Both the position numbers and the translations under genes were made by a program. Positions 26,326-34,853 of a stretch of 64,000 nt of DNA are shown piece after piece. Source of the stretch: Spirochaetaceae bacterium (GTDB taxonomy: Bacteria > Spirochaetota > Spirochaetia > DSM-27196 > PWMO01). The stretch lies in the NCBI GenBank assembly GCA_007693945.1, contig RECP01000051.1, positions 1-64,000 of the forward strand. The letters are read 5' to 3'. Every line of letters begins with the position of its first letter. Position 1 is the stretch's first letter. The notes under the pieces are model-generated. The model did no database searches, had not been told where the DNA came from, and was given only the letters and a program-made list of their open reading frames with translations.

Positions 26326-27189
26326 CTATCCTTTTACGGCACCTGCGGTCAGTCCGGAAATGATCTTGTCGTGCAGGAAGATGTACACCGCGACCGTTGG
26401 AATCATGGTCAGCACAATTGCAGCAAACATACCCGCGTAGTCGGTGCGGAACTGACTGGTGAAGAAGCGGATCGCGAGCTGCACGGTCCGTGCGCTGCGC
26501 GACGATGTCAGCAGCAGCGCGTAGATGAACTCGTTCCAGCAGTAGATGAAGCTGAACGTCCCGGCGGTAACCAGTCCGGGACGTGCCAGCGGAAGAATGA
26601 TACGCCAGTAGCGCTGTACAAAACTGCAACCGTCGATCTCGGCTGAGTCTTCCAGTTCCCTGGGGATCGACTTCATGAAGCTGCTCACCAGAAACATCGA
26701 GATCGGGATATTGATTGCCGAGTAGGTGATGATCAGCGCCCATAGACGGTCAAAGAGGTGCAAATGCGTGATAAGGGTGTAGTACGGAACCATGAACGCA
26801 ATGATCGGAATCAGGACACCGGCGGTGGTGGCGGTAAAGAACAGTTCCCGCAGCGCAAACTCTTCGCGCGCGATAACAAAGGACGCCATGGATGTTACCA
26901 GCAGGTTCAACGTTGTGGCGACTACCGCCACTATGATTGAATTAAGGAAAAACTGGTGTAGTCCCGAGATGGTAATCGCATTGGCAAAGTTCCGGAACTG
27001 CCAGACCGCCGGCAGCGAAAACGGCGCTATCTCAATCTCCAGATTTGTCTTGAAGGCCGAGACCGTCAGCCACAACAACGGCGTGATGGCAATCACCAGG
27101 TAGAGTACCAGAATGACCCATTTGGCGCTGCGGGCCACGATCCTGATGGCGAGAGGCGTCTCAGTCAGTGCATCACGTGCAACGGGCAT
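26326..27189 (-). CDS. Sugar ABC transporter permease, MalG type
   Basis: This 287-aa protein has six helices. The EAA loop, ELEDSAEIDGCSFVQRYWRIILPLARPG, is the ATPase contact typical of carbohydrate-uptake type 1 permeases. ATG 27189 is chosen for its GGGAGGT site; an upstream in-frame ATG would run back into the MalF gene. It works with the 27200 permease and the 28208 binding protein. No ATPase is encoded nearby, so a shared MsmX-like ATPase is expected elsewhere. Confidence 0.92.
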   Translation of the reverse strand: MPVARDALTETPLAIRIVARSAKWVILVLYLVIAITPLLWLTVSAFKTNLEIEIAPFSLPAVWQFRNFANAITISGLHQFFLNSIIVAVVATTLNLLVTSMASFVIAREEFALRELFFTATTAGVLIPIIAFMVPYYTLITHLHLFDRLWALIITYSAINIPISMFLVSSFMKSIPRELEDSAEIDGCSFVQRYWRIILPLARPGLVTAGTFSFIYCWNEFIYALLLTSSRSARTVQLAIRFFTSQFRTDYAGMFAAIVLTMIPTVAVYIFLHDKIISGLTAGAVKG

Positions 27190-27199
27190 CTTGACCTCC

Positions 27200-28099
27200 C
27201 TACTGCCTGGCGTCTTCAACGGCATCGGCTTTGCCGAATACCCGCTGCAGAGCACTCAGCACAACGATCCCGAGTACGATGATCAGGACTCCGGTTGCCG
27301 CTGCCCGTCCGTACGTGAGCCCGGCCATGCGGCGATACATGTAGAGCCCCATGACCGGCGTACGGTTGGCCGGCCCCCCGGCGGTCATTAAAAAAGTTGT
27401 CTCGAACTGACGCAGGGCGAACGCCACTGCCAGCGTTCCGGCGGTTATGATAATCCCGCGGATGGCCGGCAGAGTAATGTGAACCTCCTGCTGAAACACG
27501 TTGGCCCCGTCTATCATGGCCGCTTCGTAGAACGACTTGGGAATCGAAAGCGTTCCGGCCAGGATGATCACCATGAAATAACCAATATAGATCTGGTACG
27601 AAAAGATCAGCGCCGGCAGAGCGGTTTCAATCTCACCGAGCCAGTTGCGTGTCATGTGATCGGCACCGACGCGTTCCAGCAGGTGGTTTATCAGACCGAA
27701 TTCCGGATTATAGAGCGCCGTCCACATCATGGCCAGCGCCACCAGCGAAATGACGTTAGGCAGGAAATAGACGGTCCGAAAGAAGCGCCAACCACGCGGC
27801 TCCCGCGCCAGAATCAGTGCGATCACCAGCGCCAGAGGGATCTGGAGCAACGCGGCGGAGAGCGCCCATATCACGTTGTTCTGAATTGAGGTACGAAACA
27901 CGGAATCCGCAAACAGATAGCGGAAGTTCCCGATCCCGATAAACGACATCGGTTCGATGCCATTCCACTCCATGAAGCTCAGAATTGTCACGAAGACAAT
28001 CGGATACAGAAAGAACGCCACAAACAGCACACCGACCGGCGTAAGAAACAGCACGATCCACTTCCGGTTTCGGTTTGACTTGCTGGAAAGATTTCGCAT
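27200..28099 (-). CDS. Sugar ABC transporter permease, MalF type
   Basis: This 299-aa protein has six helices, an LFLTPVGVLFVAFFLYPIVF first helix and EAA loop SFYEAAMIDGANVFQQEVHITLPAI. ATG 28099 (gagagg upstream) gives a normal MalF-type N-terminus (MRNLSSKSNRNRKW). A longer ORF to 28168 is possible but less likely. It lies between binding protein and MalG-type permease in one minus-strand transcript. Confidence 0.92.
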   Translation of the reverse strand: MRNLSSKSNRNRKWIVLFLTPVGVLFVAFFLYPIVFVTILSFMEWNGIEPMSFIGIGNFRYLFADSVFRTSIQNNVIWALSAALLQIPLALVIALILAREPRGWRFFRTVYFLPNVISLVALAMMWTALYNPEFGLINHLLERVGADHMTRNWLGEIETALPALIFSYQIYIGYFMVIILAGTLSIPKSFYEAAMIDGANVFQQEVHITLPAIRGIIITAGTLAVAFALRQFETTFLMTAGGPANRTPVMGLYMYRRMAGLTYGRAAATGVLIIVLGIVVLSALQRVFGKADAVEDARQ

Positions 28100-28207
28100 A
28101 AGCCTCTCGATAGAATCCGACCAGGGGCGATGCGGGGTCTCACCGGCAAGCGAGACCCCGCAGTTCACGTCTTCATTGGACCACGAGCTGTGCGGGCCCC
28201 GGCTGGT

Positions 28208-29485
28208 TCAATTCTCTGCAGCCTGGAGCATCTGGACAAACTCGCGCGGTGAACGGTCTTCCAGCACCATCGAACCGAGCGCCTGACCGAGCTCGTACAC
28301 TACATCCACGGGCATCGAAGCTTCCATGTGGTCGATCAGAAACTCCGCCTGATTGCCGGCTTCGATGAACTTGGCCTGCAGCGGATCGAGCTGGTCCTGC
28401 GGGCCCAACTCGAACTCAACGGCCAGCAGCGACCCGGCGGCAAGCGATACGCGCTTGGCATTCTCCGGGCTGGTCAGATGGCGCATGAAGGTGACAACGG
28501 CTTCGCGACGTGCCGGATCGTCGGTGTGAGCCGCCGCGAGGTTGGTGTGCAGCCAGCCGACCTGGTGCCCGTGATAGTTGCCGGCTTTCGGCGCCGGAGC
28601 CAACTCGGTTGCCCGATAGACATCGGGTGCGTCGTCACGAATTCTGCCGATAAACCAGGCACCGTTGATGAACATTGCGGTACGCTCGTTCATGTAGTGA
28701 CCACTGGAAACGCCTGCATCAGCGCCAATAGCGTCGCGGGTCGTGTTGCCGTCGCTGTAGAGACGTTTGATGATTGCTGCCGCCTGTTCAAACGCGCGAT
28801 CATCCCATGCGCGTTCCCAGACGTCCGGACCGCCGTAGCTTCCCAGAAAGTGGGTGTACCAGAGCATTGAAGTCCACGAGTTGGTACCACCGGTCATCTG
28901 GCTGGTTGGCACAACACCGATGGCCTTCAGTTTCTCACACGCCTCCCAGAACTCGTCCATCGTCTGCGGAAAACGGTCAATGCCTGCCCTCGCGAAGAGC
29001 TCGGTGTTATACCAGATAGGAGTGAAGCCGATCTCATACGGCAACGACTTGGTGGCACCGCCCATTGTAGAGGCGTTCAGATTGCCCTGATTGAACGTAT
29101 CTCCCCAGCCATCACGCCCGAGATCCGCACTGAAATCCATAAGCAGGTCACCGCTGTAATACACTGCGGTCGTGGGACTCAGTTTGAATGTGAAGATATC
29201 GGGCGGACGGCGGGCAGCCAGACGCGTACGGATGGTGTCCTCGTAACCGTCATAATCGGGTTGCGGCTCGACCACAACACGAATTCTGCCGGCGTGCTGT
29301 TGATTGAACTCGTTGACAATCTCTTCCATGACGTCGGCCTTGGAGTCCTGGCCAACCCAGATGCTTGGCCACGTGAGCACAATCTCGCGTTCAGCAGCCT
29401 CTCTCTGTGCGCCGGCAAACAGTGTTGACACGCTGAATGCCAGCAAAGCGACCACCAAAAGACCAAGGAGCAAGTTCCTTCGCAT
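28208..29485 (-). CDS. Sugar ABC transporter solute-binding protein (family 1)
   Basis: This 425-aa protein has a signal peptide (residues 1-25, ending LFAGAQREAAE as in many spirochaetal binding proteins, without a lipobox Cys). The mature part has the two-lobe extracellular solute-binding type 1 fold, with FKLSPTTAVYYSGDLL and VGWLHTNLAA segments. It is the first gene of the operon and directly under a ROK-type operator. The substrate would be a sugar or glycoside; a sulfoquinovosyl compound is suggested only by the regulon context. GGAGGG ribosome-binding site. Confidence 0.9.
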   Translation of the reverse strand: MRRNLLLGLLVVALLAFSVSTLFAGAQREAAEREIVLTWPSIWVGQDSKADVMEEIVNEFNQQHAGRIRVVVEPQPDYDGYEDTIRTRLAARRPPDIFTFKLSPTTAVYYSGDLLMDFSADLGRDGWGDTFNQGNLNASTMGGATKSLPYEIGFTPIWYNTELFARAGIDRFPQTMDEFWEACEKLKAIGVVPTSQMTGGTNSWTSMLWYTHFLGSYGGPDVWERAWDDRAFEQAAAIIKRLYSDGNTTRDAIGADAGVSSGHYMNERTAMFINGAWFIGRIRDDAPDVYRATELAPAPKAGNYHGHQVGWLHTNLAAAHTDDPARREAVVTFMRHLTSPENAKRVSLAAGSLLAVEFELGPQDQLDPLQAKFIEAGNQAEFLIDHMEASMPVDVVYELGQALGSMVLEDRSPREFVQMLQAAEN

Positions 29486-29501
29486 AGCGTTACCCTCCTA
29501 A

Positions 29502-29546
29502 TTTCTTTCTATAAGTAAGTAAAGCACGGATGCTTTCACCTGTCAA
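29502..29546 (-). promoter_or_regulatory. Promoter of the ABC operon with ROK operator site
   Basis: On the minus strand, TTGACA (29541-29546), a 17-bp spacer and TTTACT (29518-29523) form a good promoter. Immediately downstream is TTACTTATAGAAAGAAA (29502-29518), covering the expected transcription start. It is one of four copies of the same 17-bp near-palindrome in this window, so repression by the ROK protein at 29614 is the simplest reading. Confidence 0.75.
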
Positions 29547-29613
29547 GAAAAACCCCCCAGGAATTCGCAATTCAACCGTAACGATGCTGGTCACCGTCCC
29601 GATCAACTCTGTT

Positions 29614-30750
29614 TCAGGGTGTCCTGAGGAAGAATTGCTGGAAGACCAGATCCGTTGCACCGTAACACGCCTGAACGGCATCGTAAACCATTGAGATCAC
29701 CCGTCTGTTCGGCAGCGTCTCGCGGGCCACATTGCCGAGAACCTCTGCCAGCAATGCGTAGCGAGCGATGATCAGAACCGCTTCCGGGTGGAAGAGATGA
29801 TCCAGATTCTCGATTGCGGCAGCAAACACGGTGCGCGCGTAGCGCAGCGCATCGGCAACCTCTCCGGCACCAAGATGCTGCTCTTGCGCCTCTTGCCACG
29901 ACGCTATCGGCACACGCTTCTGCAGCATCTCGAGCAGCGCCCGCTCGGAGACTATCGACTCGAGTGACGGTCCTCCGGGCTCGATGAGAGTCCTGCCGAC
30001 TTCAAGAGCGGTAACGTTTCCGTTCAGGAATATCCGGCCTTGATTGACCAACGCGCCACCGACACCGGAGCGAACAAGCACTGCCAGCAGACTATCCTCA
30101 CCGCGAGCAATACCGTAATGATATGCACTGGACGCGATAACCGATGCATTGTTGTGCACCAGCACCGGAGCTCCAAAGAGCGCTTCAAAATGCTTCTTCA
30201 GATTAAAGCCGGCCAGCCCCTTGATGCGTTCATACTCCAGCACCTCGCCGGTTACAGTGTCCACCATCCCCGGGGACCCAATCCCGATGCCGATGAGGGC
30301 CTCCGCGGAAATGCCGCTTGAAACGATAGCATTGCGGATCATCTCATCAATGGCGGACAGAGTATGATCAAGGTGCGCACCCGGCTCCAGTTCACGACAT
30401 GTGTCATAAATGACGTCGTTGGCAAAATCCACCACGATGACGGATGCAGTCTGGATCGAGAAGTCTATTCCCACGGCGTACCCGCTGTTCGGATTGATCT
30501 TGTAGAAGCTCGGTCGCCGTCCTTTACGCTCACTTTCGCGATGTCCGTCATCCGCGGCGCTGTTCCGGCTGAGTTGAATCAGCTGTTCGGCTTCAAGCTT
30601 GGCAAAAATGCGGTAAACGGTAGGCGCTTTCAAGCCGGTGAGCTGGACCACCTGCGACTGTGACAGCTGCGTGTTATGGAAAACCAGACTGAGTACGAGC
30701 TTCTCGTTACTTTCGCGAATATCGTTGCTGCGTAGCGGCTGCCGGACCAT
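29614..30750 (-). CDS. ROK-family transcriptional repressor
   Basis: This 378-aa protein has an N-terminal winged helix-turn-helix (LSQSQVVQLTGLKAPTVYRIFAKLEAEQLI) joined to a ROK sugar-binding domain (GIGIGSPGMVDTVTGEV, then PVLVHNNASVIASSAYHYG). The usual ROK zinc motif (CxCGxxGC) is absent, as in XylR-like regulators that have lost kinase-type metal binding. Family operators have the form TTAGTTT-n-AAACTAA, and four such sites occur at neighbouring promoters, including one over its own ribosome-binding site. It probably senses a sugar from the adjacent importer. Confidence 0.88.
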   Translation of the reverse strand: MVRQPLRSNDIRESNEKLVLSLVFHNTQLSQSQVVQLTGLKAPTVYRIFAKLEAEQLIQLSRNSAADDGHRESERKGRRPSFYKINPNSGYAVGIDFSIQTASVIVVDFANDVIYDTCRELEPGAHLDHTLSAIDEMIRNAIVSSGISAEALIGIGIGSPGMVDTVTGEVLEYERIKGLAGFNLKKHFEALFGAPVLVHNNASVIASSAYHYGIARGEDSLLAVLVRSGVGGALVNQGRIFLNGNVTALEVGRTLIEPGGPSLESIVSERALLEMLQKRVPIASWQEAQEQHLGAGEVADALRYARTVFAAAIENLDHLFHPEAVLIIARYALLAEVLGNVARETLPNRRVISMVYDAVQACYGATDLVFQQFFLRTP

Positions 30751-30752
30751 AT

Positions 30753-30769
30753 TTACTTCCTAAAAGAAA
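30753..30769. promoter_or_regulatory. ROK operator at the repressor gene's own start
   Basis: TTACTTCCTAAAAGAAA matches the 17-bp consensus TTASTT-n3-rAAAGwAA. It begins 3 nt upstream of the ROK start codon at 30750, and the minus-strand ribosome-binding site (aggaag) lies inside it. Binding would allow autoregulation. No strong -35/-10 pair was found for this gene. Confidence 0.65.
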
Positions 30770-30924
30770 TATACTCCAGAATACCACCGTATGCGCCAAC
30801 TGTACAGCGGTATCACTTTGTCACCAGCAATTCATTTCAGCCGTCTGTCGGCGGTTGGCATGTTGCACGCGAGATCGTCTGCGGTGTTATCGCAGACAAA
30901 ACCACATGTTTTGGCGTGCACCTG

Positions 30925-30980
30925 TTTACAGTGAACGCCACCCGTGTTATCATTGCTTATTACTTAGTTTCCGAAAGAAA
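30925..30980 (+). promoter_or_regulatory. Promoter and ROK operator of the transketolase operon
   Basis: TTTACA (30925-30930), 17-bp spacer and TATCAT (30948-30953) are followed at 30964-30980 by TTAGTTTCCGAAAGAAA. The operator again falls over the likely +1. The first gene starts at 31034. The site shares 16 of 17 bases with the one at 39859-39875. Confidence 0.75.
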
Positions 30981-31033
30981 ACAAATGGCGGTGCACGTAC
31001 AGATCACGTACGGATAGCGACCAGGAGCATAGA

Positions 31034-31873
31034 ATGAATCGGGATGACCTGCGCAAACTGCGGCGCAAAGCGGCCGAAATACGGCGGCTGACGGTGGAGG
31101 AGATCGCCCATCTGGGTATCGGGCATGTCGGCGGCTCGATGTCGATCGTCGAGATACTGGTGCTGCTCTACTATCGCCACCTCAAGATCGATCCGGCGCG
31201 TCCGAAGCTCGAGACGCGTGACAAGTTTGTGATGTCAAAAGGTCACGCCGGTCCGGCGCTCTATGCGGTGCTGGCGGACAGGGGCTTCTTTCCCCGCGCG
31301 CTGCTGCAGACCCTCAACCAGGGTGGCACAAATCTGCCGAGTCACTGCGACATGAACCGCACGCCGGGCATCGATATGACCACCGGCTCTCTTGGACAGG
31401 GTTTGTCGGCAGCGGTCGGCATAGCTCTCGGCCACCGCCTGAAGCGGCTGCCCGGCCGCGTCTTTGCGTTGATCGGTGACGGCGACACCAACGAAGGCCA
31501 GACCTGGGAAGCAGCCATGTCGGCAGCGATGTTCGGCCTGGGCAATCTGGTGGCATTCACCGATTACAACAAGATGCAGATCGACGGCCCGATCGAAGAG
31601 ATCATGAAGACCGACCGATTGCTGGATCGCTGGACGAGCTTCGGCTGGCACACCCAGCAGGTTCCCGGTCACGACTTCGTATTGCTCGATGAAGCGCTGC
31701 AACGCGCGTTGGGTGAACAGCATCGGCCTTCAATGATCATAGCCGACACAATCAAGGGCAAGGACCTCCCGGGCATTGAGGGCGACTACAACAACCACAA
31801 CATGCCGCTCGGCGAAGAGCAGGCCGAAATGCTGATCGCGTTGCTGAAAAAGAAGGAGGAGGCGCTGACATGA
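31034..31873 (+). CDS. sqwG: Split transketolase, N-terminal (TPP-binding) subunit
   Basis: This 279-aa protein matches the first third of transketolase: GHVGGSMSIVEILVLLYY, KGHAGPALYAVLADRG, GSLGQGLSAAVGIALG, and the TPP/Mg site GDGDTNEGQTWEA with its later Asn (DYNKMQ). It overlaps the second-subunit gene by 4 nt. As an ordinary split transketolase it would move C2 units in the pentose pathway. In this operon it fits the 6-deoxy-6-sulfofructose transketolase of the sulfo-TK route. The symbol rests on that context and on gene order, not on sequence alone. Confidence 0.85.
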   Translation: MNRDDLRKLRRKAAEIRRLTVEEIAHLGIGHVGGSMSIVEILVLLYYRHLKIDPARPKLETRDKFVMSKGHAGPALYAVLADRGFFPRALLQTLNQGGTNLPSHCDMNRTPGIDMTTGSLGQGLSAAVGIALGHRLKRLPGRVFALIGDGDTNEGQTWEAAMSAAMFGLGNLVAFTDYNKMQIDGPIEEIMKTDRLLDRWTSFGWHTQQVPGHDFVLLDEALQRALGEQHRPSMIIADTIKGKDLPGIEGDYNNHNMPLGEEQAEMLIALLKKKEEALT

Positions 31874-32880
31874 ACTGGAGCATACGACAACCCGATGAGC
31901 CGGACAGCGAGGAGATGCGGACGGTGTATGCCGAACAGCTCAACGCCATGGCCAACGAGGATGAGCGCATCGTCGTACTCGATGCCGATCTCATGAAAGC
32001 CCACGGAACGCTGGCCTTCAAGAAAGCTCACCCCGAACGGGCATTCGATCTTGGTGTTGCAGAGGCCAACATGGTCGGCGTATCGGCCGGTCTCTCCACC
32101 GTTGGGTTTATCCCGTTCCCGGCTACCTTCAGTTGCTTCGCCGCACGACGCGCTTTTGATCAGTTCTTCATCTCGGCCAACTATGCACGCCAGAACGTCA
32201 AGCTCACCGGAAGCGATCCGGGTGTATCGGCCGCCTTCAACGGTGGAACTCATATGTCGTTCGAAGACGTGGGGCTGATGCGCACGATCCCCGGTATCGT
32301 GATCTGCGAGCCGAGCGATCCGCACAGCCTGCGCAGGCTGCTGCCGCAGATCGCCTATCGGCAAGGGTCCAGTTACCTGCGGCTGCACCGCAAACCGACA
32401 CAAGTGATCTACCACCAATCCGAAGAGTTCGAACTCGGCCGGGGCAAAGTGATTGCCGACGGTGAGGATCTTGCTATCATCGCTGTCGGGGCCATCATGG
32501 TCGCCGAGGCCATTGAAGCGGCTCGCCGTCTGTTGAACGAGGCTGTCTCGGCCGCAGTCATCGACATGCACACCATCAAACCGATTGACGAAGCACTGGT
32601 GATCGAATACGCCGGAAGGACCGGCGCCATCCTGACCGCCGAAAACCATCAGGTGCGTAACGGGCTCGGCAGTGCCGTTGCCGAAGTGATCACCGACCAC
32701 CATCCGGTGCCGATGATCCGTGTCGGAGTTCAGGACGAGTTCGGCGAGGTCGGAACCCAGGAGTATCTGCAGCAGCGCTACGGCCTGACCGCCGATAACC
32801 TGGTCGTGCAGGCGCACAGGCTACTCGAACGCAAGAACGCCCACGCTACCCGAAAGATTCACGCAAGGAGTACAGTATGA
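31870..32880 (+). CDS. sqwH: Split transketolase, C-terminal subunit
   Basis: This 336-aa protein holds the pyrimidine-binding and C-terminal domains: DADLMKAHGT, the conserved Glu in LGVAEANMVGVSAGLS, FPATFSCFAARRAFDQ, GVSAAFNGGTHMSFEDVGLMRTIPG and AENHQVRNGLGSAV. It forms the active enzyme with the 31034 product. Start overlaps the N-subunit stop; its own stop overlaps the isomerase start. In the sulfo-TK route one transketolase performs two C2 transfers to glyceraldehyde 3-phosphate, leaving sulfoacetaldehyde. Confidence 0.85.
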   Translation: MNWSIRQPDEPDSEEMRTVYAEQLNAMANEDERIVVLDADLMKAHGTLAFKKAHPERAFDLGVAEANMVGVSAGLSTVGFIPFPATFSCFAARRAFDQFFISANYARQNVKLTGSDPGVSAAFNGGTHMSFEDVGLMRTIPGIVICEPSDPHSLRRLLPQIAYRQGSSYLRLHRKPTQVIYHQSEEFELGRGKVIADGEDLAIIAVGAIMVAEAIEAARRLLNEAVSAAVIDMHTIKPIDEALVIEYAGRTGAILTAENHQVRNGLGSAVAEVITDHHPVPMIRVGVQDEFGEVGTQEYLQQRYGLTADNLVVQAHRLLERKNAHATRKIHARSTV

Positions 32881-33365
32881 GCAGCAGAACCAGAGTCGCG
32901 ATCGCCAGCGACAAGTCCGGCTTCCCGCTGAAGCAAGCCGTGGTTGAATACCTCAACAACCGCGACGACATTGAAATCATCGATTTCGGTCTGAACTCGC
33001 TTGACGAGGTCCAGCCCTACGACGCACAGGCACCCAAGGTTGCACGAGCGATCCAGAACGCTGAGGCGGACCGTGGCGTGCTGATCTGCGGCACCGGACA
33101 GGGCATGGCGATTGTTGCCAACAAACACCAGGGTATCTACGCGGTAGTAGCCGAAACCACCTTTGCCGCGGCGCGCGGCCGGGCAATCAACAACGCCAAC
33201 GTTTTGACCATGGGTGGCTGGATCACCGCACCAATACTCGGTGTAGAGATAGTCAAATCGTGGCTGGCGCTCGAGTTCACCGAGACCATGGAAGACCGCG
33301 CCGAATGGCTACGGGCGGCGTTCAGCAGGGTGCAGCAGCTCGAGCAGGAGAACTTCGCGCAATGA
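32877..33365 (+). CDS. sqwI: RpiB-family isomerase with altered active site (SqwI-like)
   Basis: This 162-aa RpiB/LacAB-fold protein keeps the catalytic Cys (LICGTGQGMAIVANK). Two RpiB positions differ: the phosphate-contacting His of the D-H-x-G-F loop is Lys (SDKSGF), and the ring-opening His of the HNDxNVL segment is Ile (AINNANVL). A 4-carbon sugar with a sulfonate at C4 cannot close into a furanose, so loss of the ring-opening His is what one would expect for 4-deoxy-4-sulfoerythrose/erythrulose isomerisation. An erythrose-4-phosphate isomerase is the main alternative. It overlaps both neighbours by 4 nt. Confidence 0.75.
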   Translation: MSSRTRVAIASDKSGFPLKQAVVEYLNNRDDIEIIDFGLNSLDEVQPYDAQAPKVARAIQNAEADRGVLICGTGQGMAIVANKHQGIYAVVAETTFAAARGRAINNANVLTMGGWITAPILGVEIVKSWLALEFTETMEDRAEWLRAAFSRVQQLEQENFAQ

Positions 33366-34843
33366 AACGGAGTACACGGAACACCTCGGATATAACGGCT
33401 TCCGCGCCTGCCACCGACAAACACGCCACCCCTGAGGCTGAGCTGATCGCAGGCTATCTTCGTCGTGCCCGCGCCGCGCAGGCGCAGATAGCCGACTATA
33501 CGCAGCAGCAGATCGATGACGCCTGTCTGTCGGTTGGATGGGAGGTCTATAATGATGACAACATCGCCGAGCTGGCGCGGGTCGCGGTGGAAGCAACCGG
33601 CATGGGCAACGTGCCCGACAAGATCACCAAGCACAAGGTCAAGGTGATGGGCGTGTTGCGCGATATCGTTGGAGCAAAGACCGTCGGTCTGATCGAGCGC
33701 AACGAGACCACCGGAATCTCCCGGTACGCCAAGCCGGTCGGAGTTGTGGGAGCGCTGCTTCCGGTGACCAACCCCACCGCAACTCCGGCCAGTAACGGCC
33801 TCGGAATACTCAAAGGGCGTAACGCAATGGTGTTCGCGCCGCACCCAAGGGGAACGCAGGCCAGCAAGCTGGCCGTGGACTACATGCGCCGCGGCCTGCG
33901 ACGCGTCGGTGCACCCGAGGATCTGATCCAGATAGTCGAAGAGCCGACCATCGAACGCACCGCCGAGCTGATGCGCCAGGTCGATCTGGTGGTAGCCACC
34001 GGCGGTGGCGCAATGGTCAAAGCCGCCTATTCCAGCGGTACGCCGTCGTATGGTGTCGGGCCAGGTAACTCGGTACAGATTATTGCCGAAGATGCCGATG
34101 TTGCCGATGCGGTGTCCAAGATCGCACTCAGCAAGGCCTTCGACTACGCTACCAGCTGCTCGAGCGAGAACAGCGTGATCATTCACGAATCGATCTATGA
34201 CGAAGCGCTACGGCTGTTGATCGAAGAAGAGAACTGTTACCTCGCGCGCGGCGATGAACGCGACAGACTCGAATCGTGGATGTGGCGCCCCGACCGTAAG
34301 GGCGTGGTCGCACTCAACCCCGCGATTATCGCACACAGCGCAGTTTCGATTGCCGAGGGGGCCGGATTCAGCGTACCGCAGGCGACGCGCATCCTGCTGG
34401 TGGAAGGCAGCATGCCGCTGGAAGAGGATCGCTTTGCAGGCGAGAAGATCTCGCCGGTACTGACGCTCTACCGTTACTCGCGGTTTACGCAAGCCGTCGA
34501 GATTCTGACGCGCCTGACCGACAATGCCGGCACCGGCCACTCCTGCGGCATTCACACCTTCACCCGGGACTACATACACGAGCTCGGTATGCGCATGCGC
34601 ACCAGCCGCATTATGGTCCGTCAGGCACAGGCGCCGGCCAACGGCGGAAACTTCTTCAACGGCATGCCGAGCACGGTGACGCTCGGCTGTGGGACGTGGG
34701 GCGGCAATATCACCACCGAGAACATTCACTGGCGACACTTCATCAACGTCACCTGGGTCAGCGAGCCGATACCCCCGCGCAAACCGGGTGATGAAGAGAT
34801 CTGGGGCGCGTTCTGGAAGCGCTACGACAAAACGGTGTTATGA
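33362..34843 (+). CDS. sqwD: CoA-acylating aldehyde dehydrogenase, SqwD/SauS-like
   Basis: This 493-aa protein belongs to the acylating aldehyde dehydrogenase group (EutE, PduP, SauS). The catalytic Cys266 lies in DYATSCSSENS. GVVGALLPVTNPTATPASN is the cofactor/CoA region and VATGGGAMVKAAYSSGTP a nucleotide loop. It should oxidise an aldehyde to the acyl-CoA with NAD(P). Followed by an ADP-forming CoA ligase, sulfoacetaldehyde to sulfoacetyl-CoA is the best fit. ATG 33362 overlaps the isomerase stop (ATGA); a longer reading to 33260 runs through that gene. The C-terminal 80 residues are rich in aromatic residues, unlike EutE. Confidence 0.8.
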   Translation: MKRSTRNTSDITASAPATDKHATPEAELIAGYLRRARAAQAQIADYTQQQIDDACLSVGWEVYNDDNIAELARVAVEATGMGNVPDKITKHKVKVMGVLRDIVGAKTVGLIERNETTGISRYAKPVGVVGALLPVTNPTATPASNGLGILKGRNAMVFAPHPRGTQASKLAVDYMRRGLRRVGAPEDLIQIVEEPTIERTAELMRQVDLVVATGGGAMVKAAYSSGTPSYGVGPGNSVQIIAEDADVADAVSKIALSKAFDYATSCSSENSVIIHESIYDEALRLLIEEENCYLARGDERDRLESWMWRPDRKGVVALNPAIIAHSAVSIAEGAGFSVPQATRILLVEGSMPLEEDRFAGEKISPVLTLYRYSRFTQAVEILTRLTDNAGTGHSCGIHTFTRDYIHELGMRMRTSRIMVRQAQAPANGGNFFNGMPSTVTLGCGTWGGNITTENIHWRHFINVTWVSEPIPPRKPGDEEIWGAFWKRYDKTVL

Positions 34844-34853
34844 GGGGGTCCAC

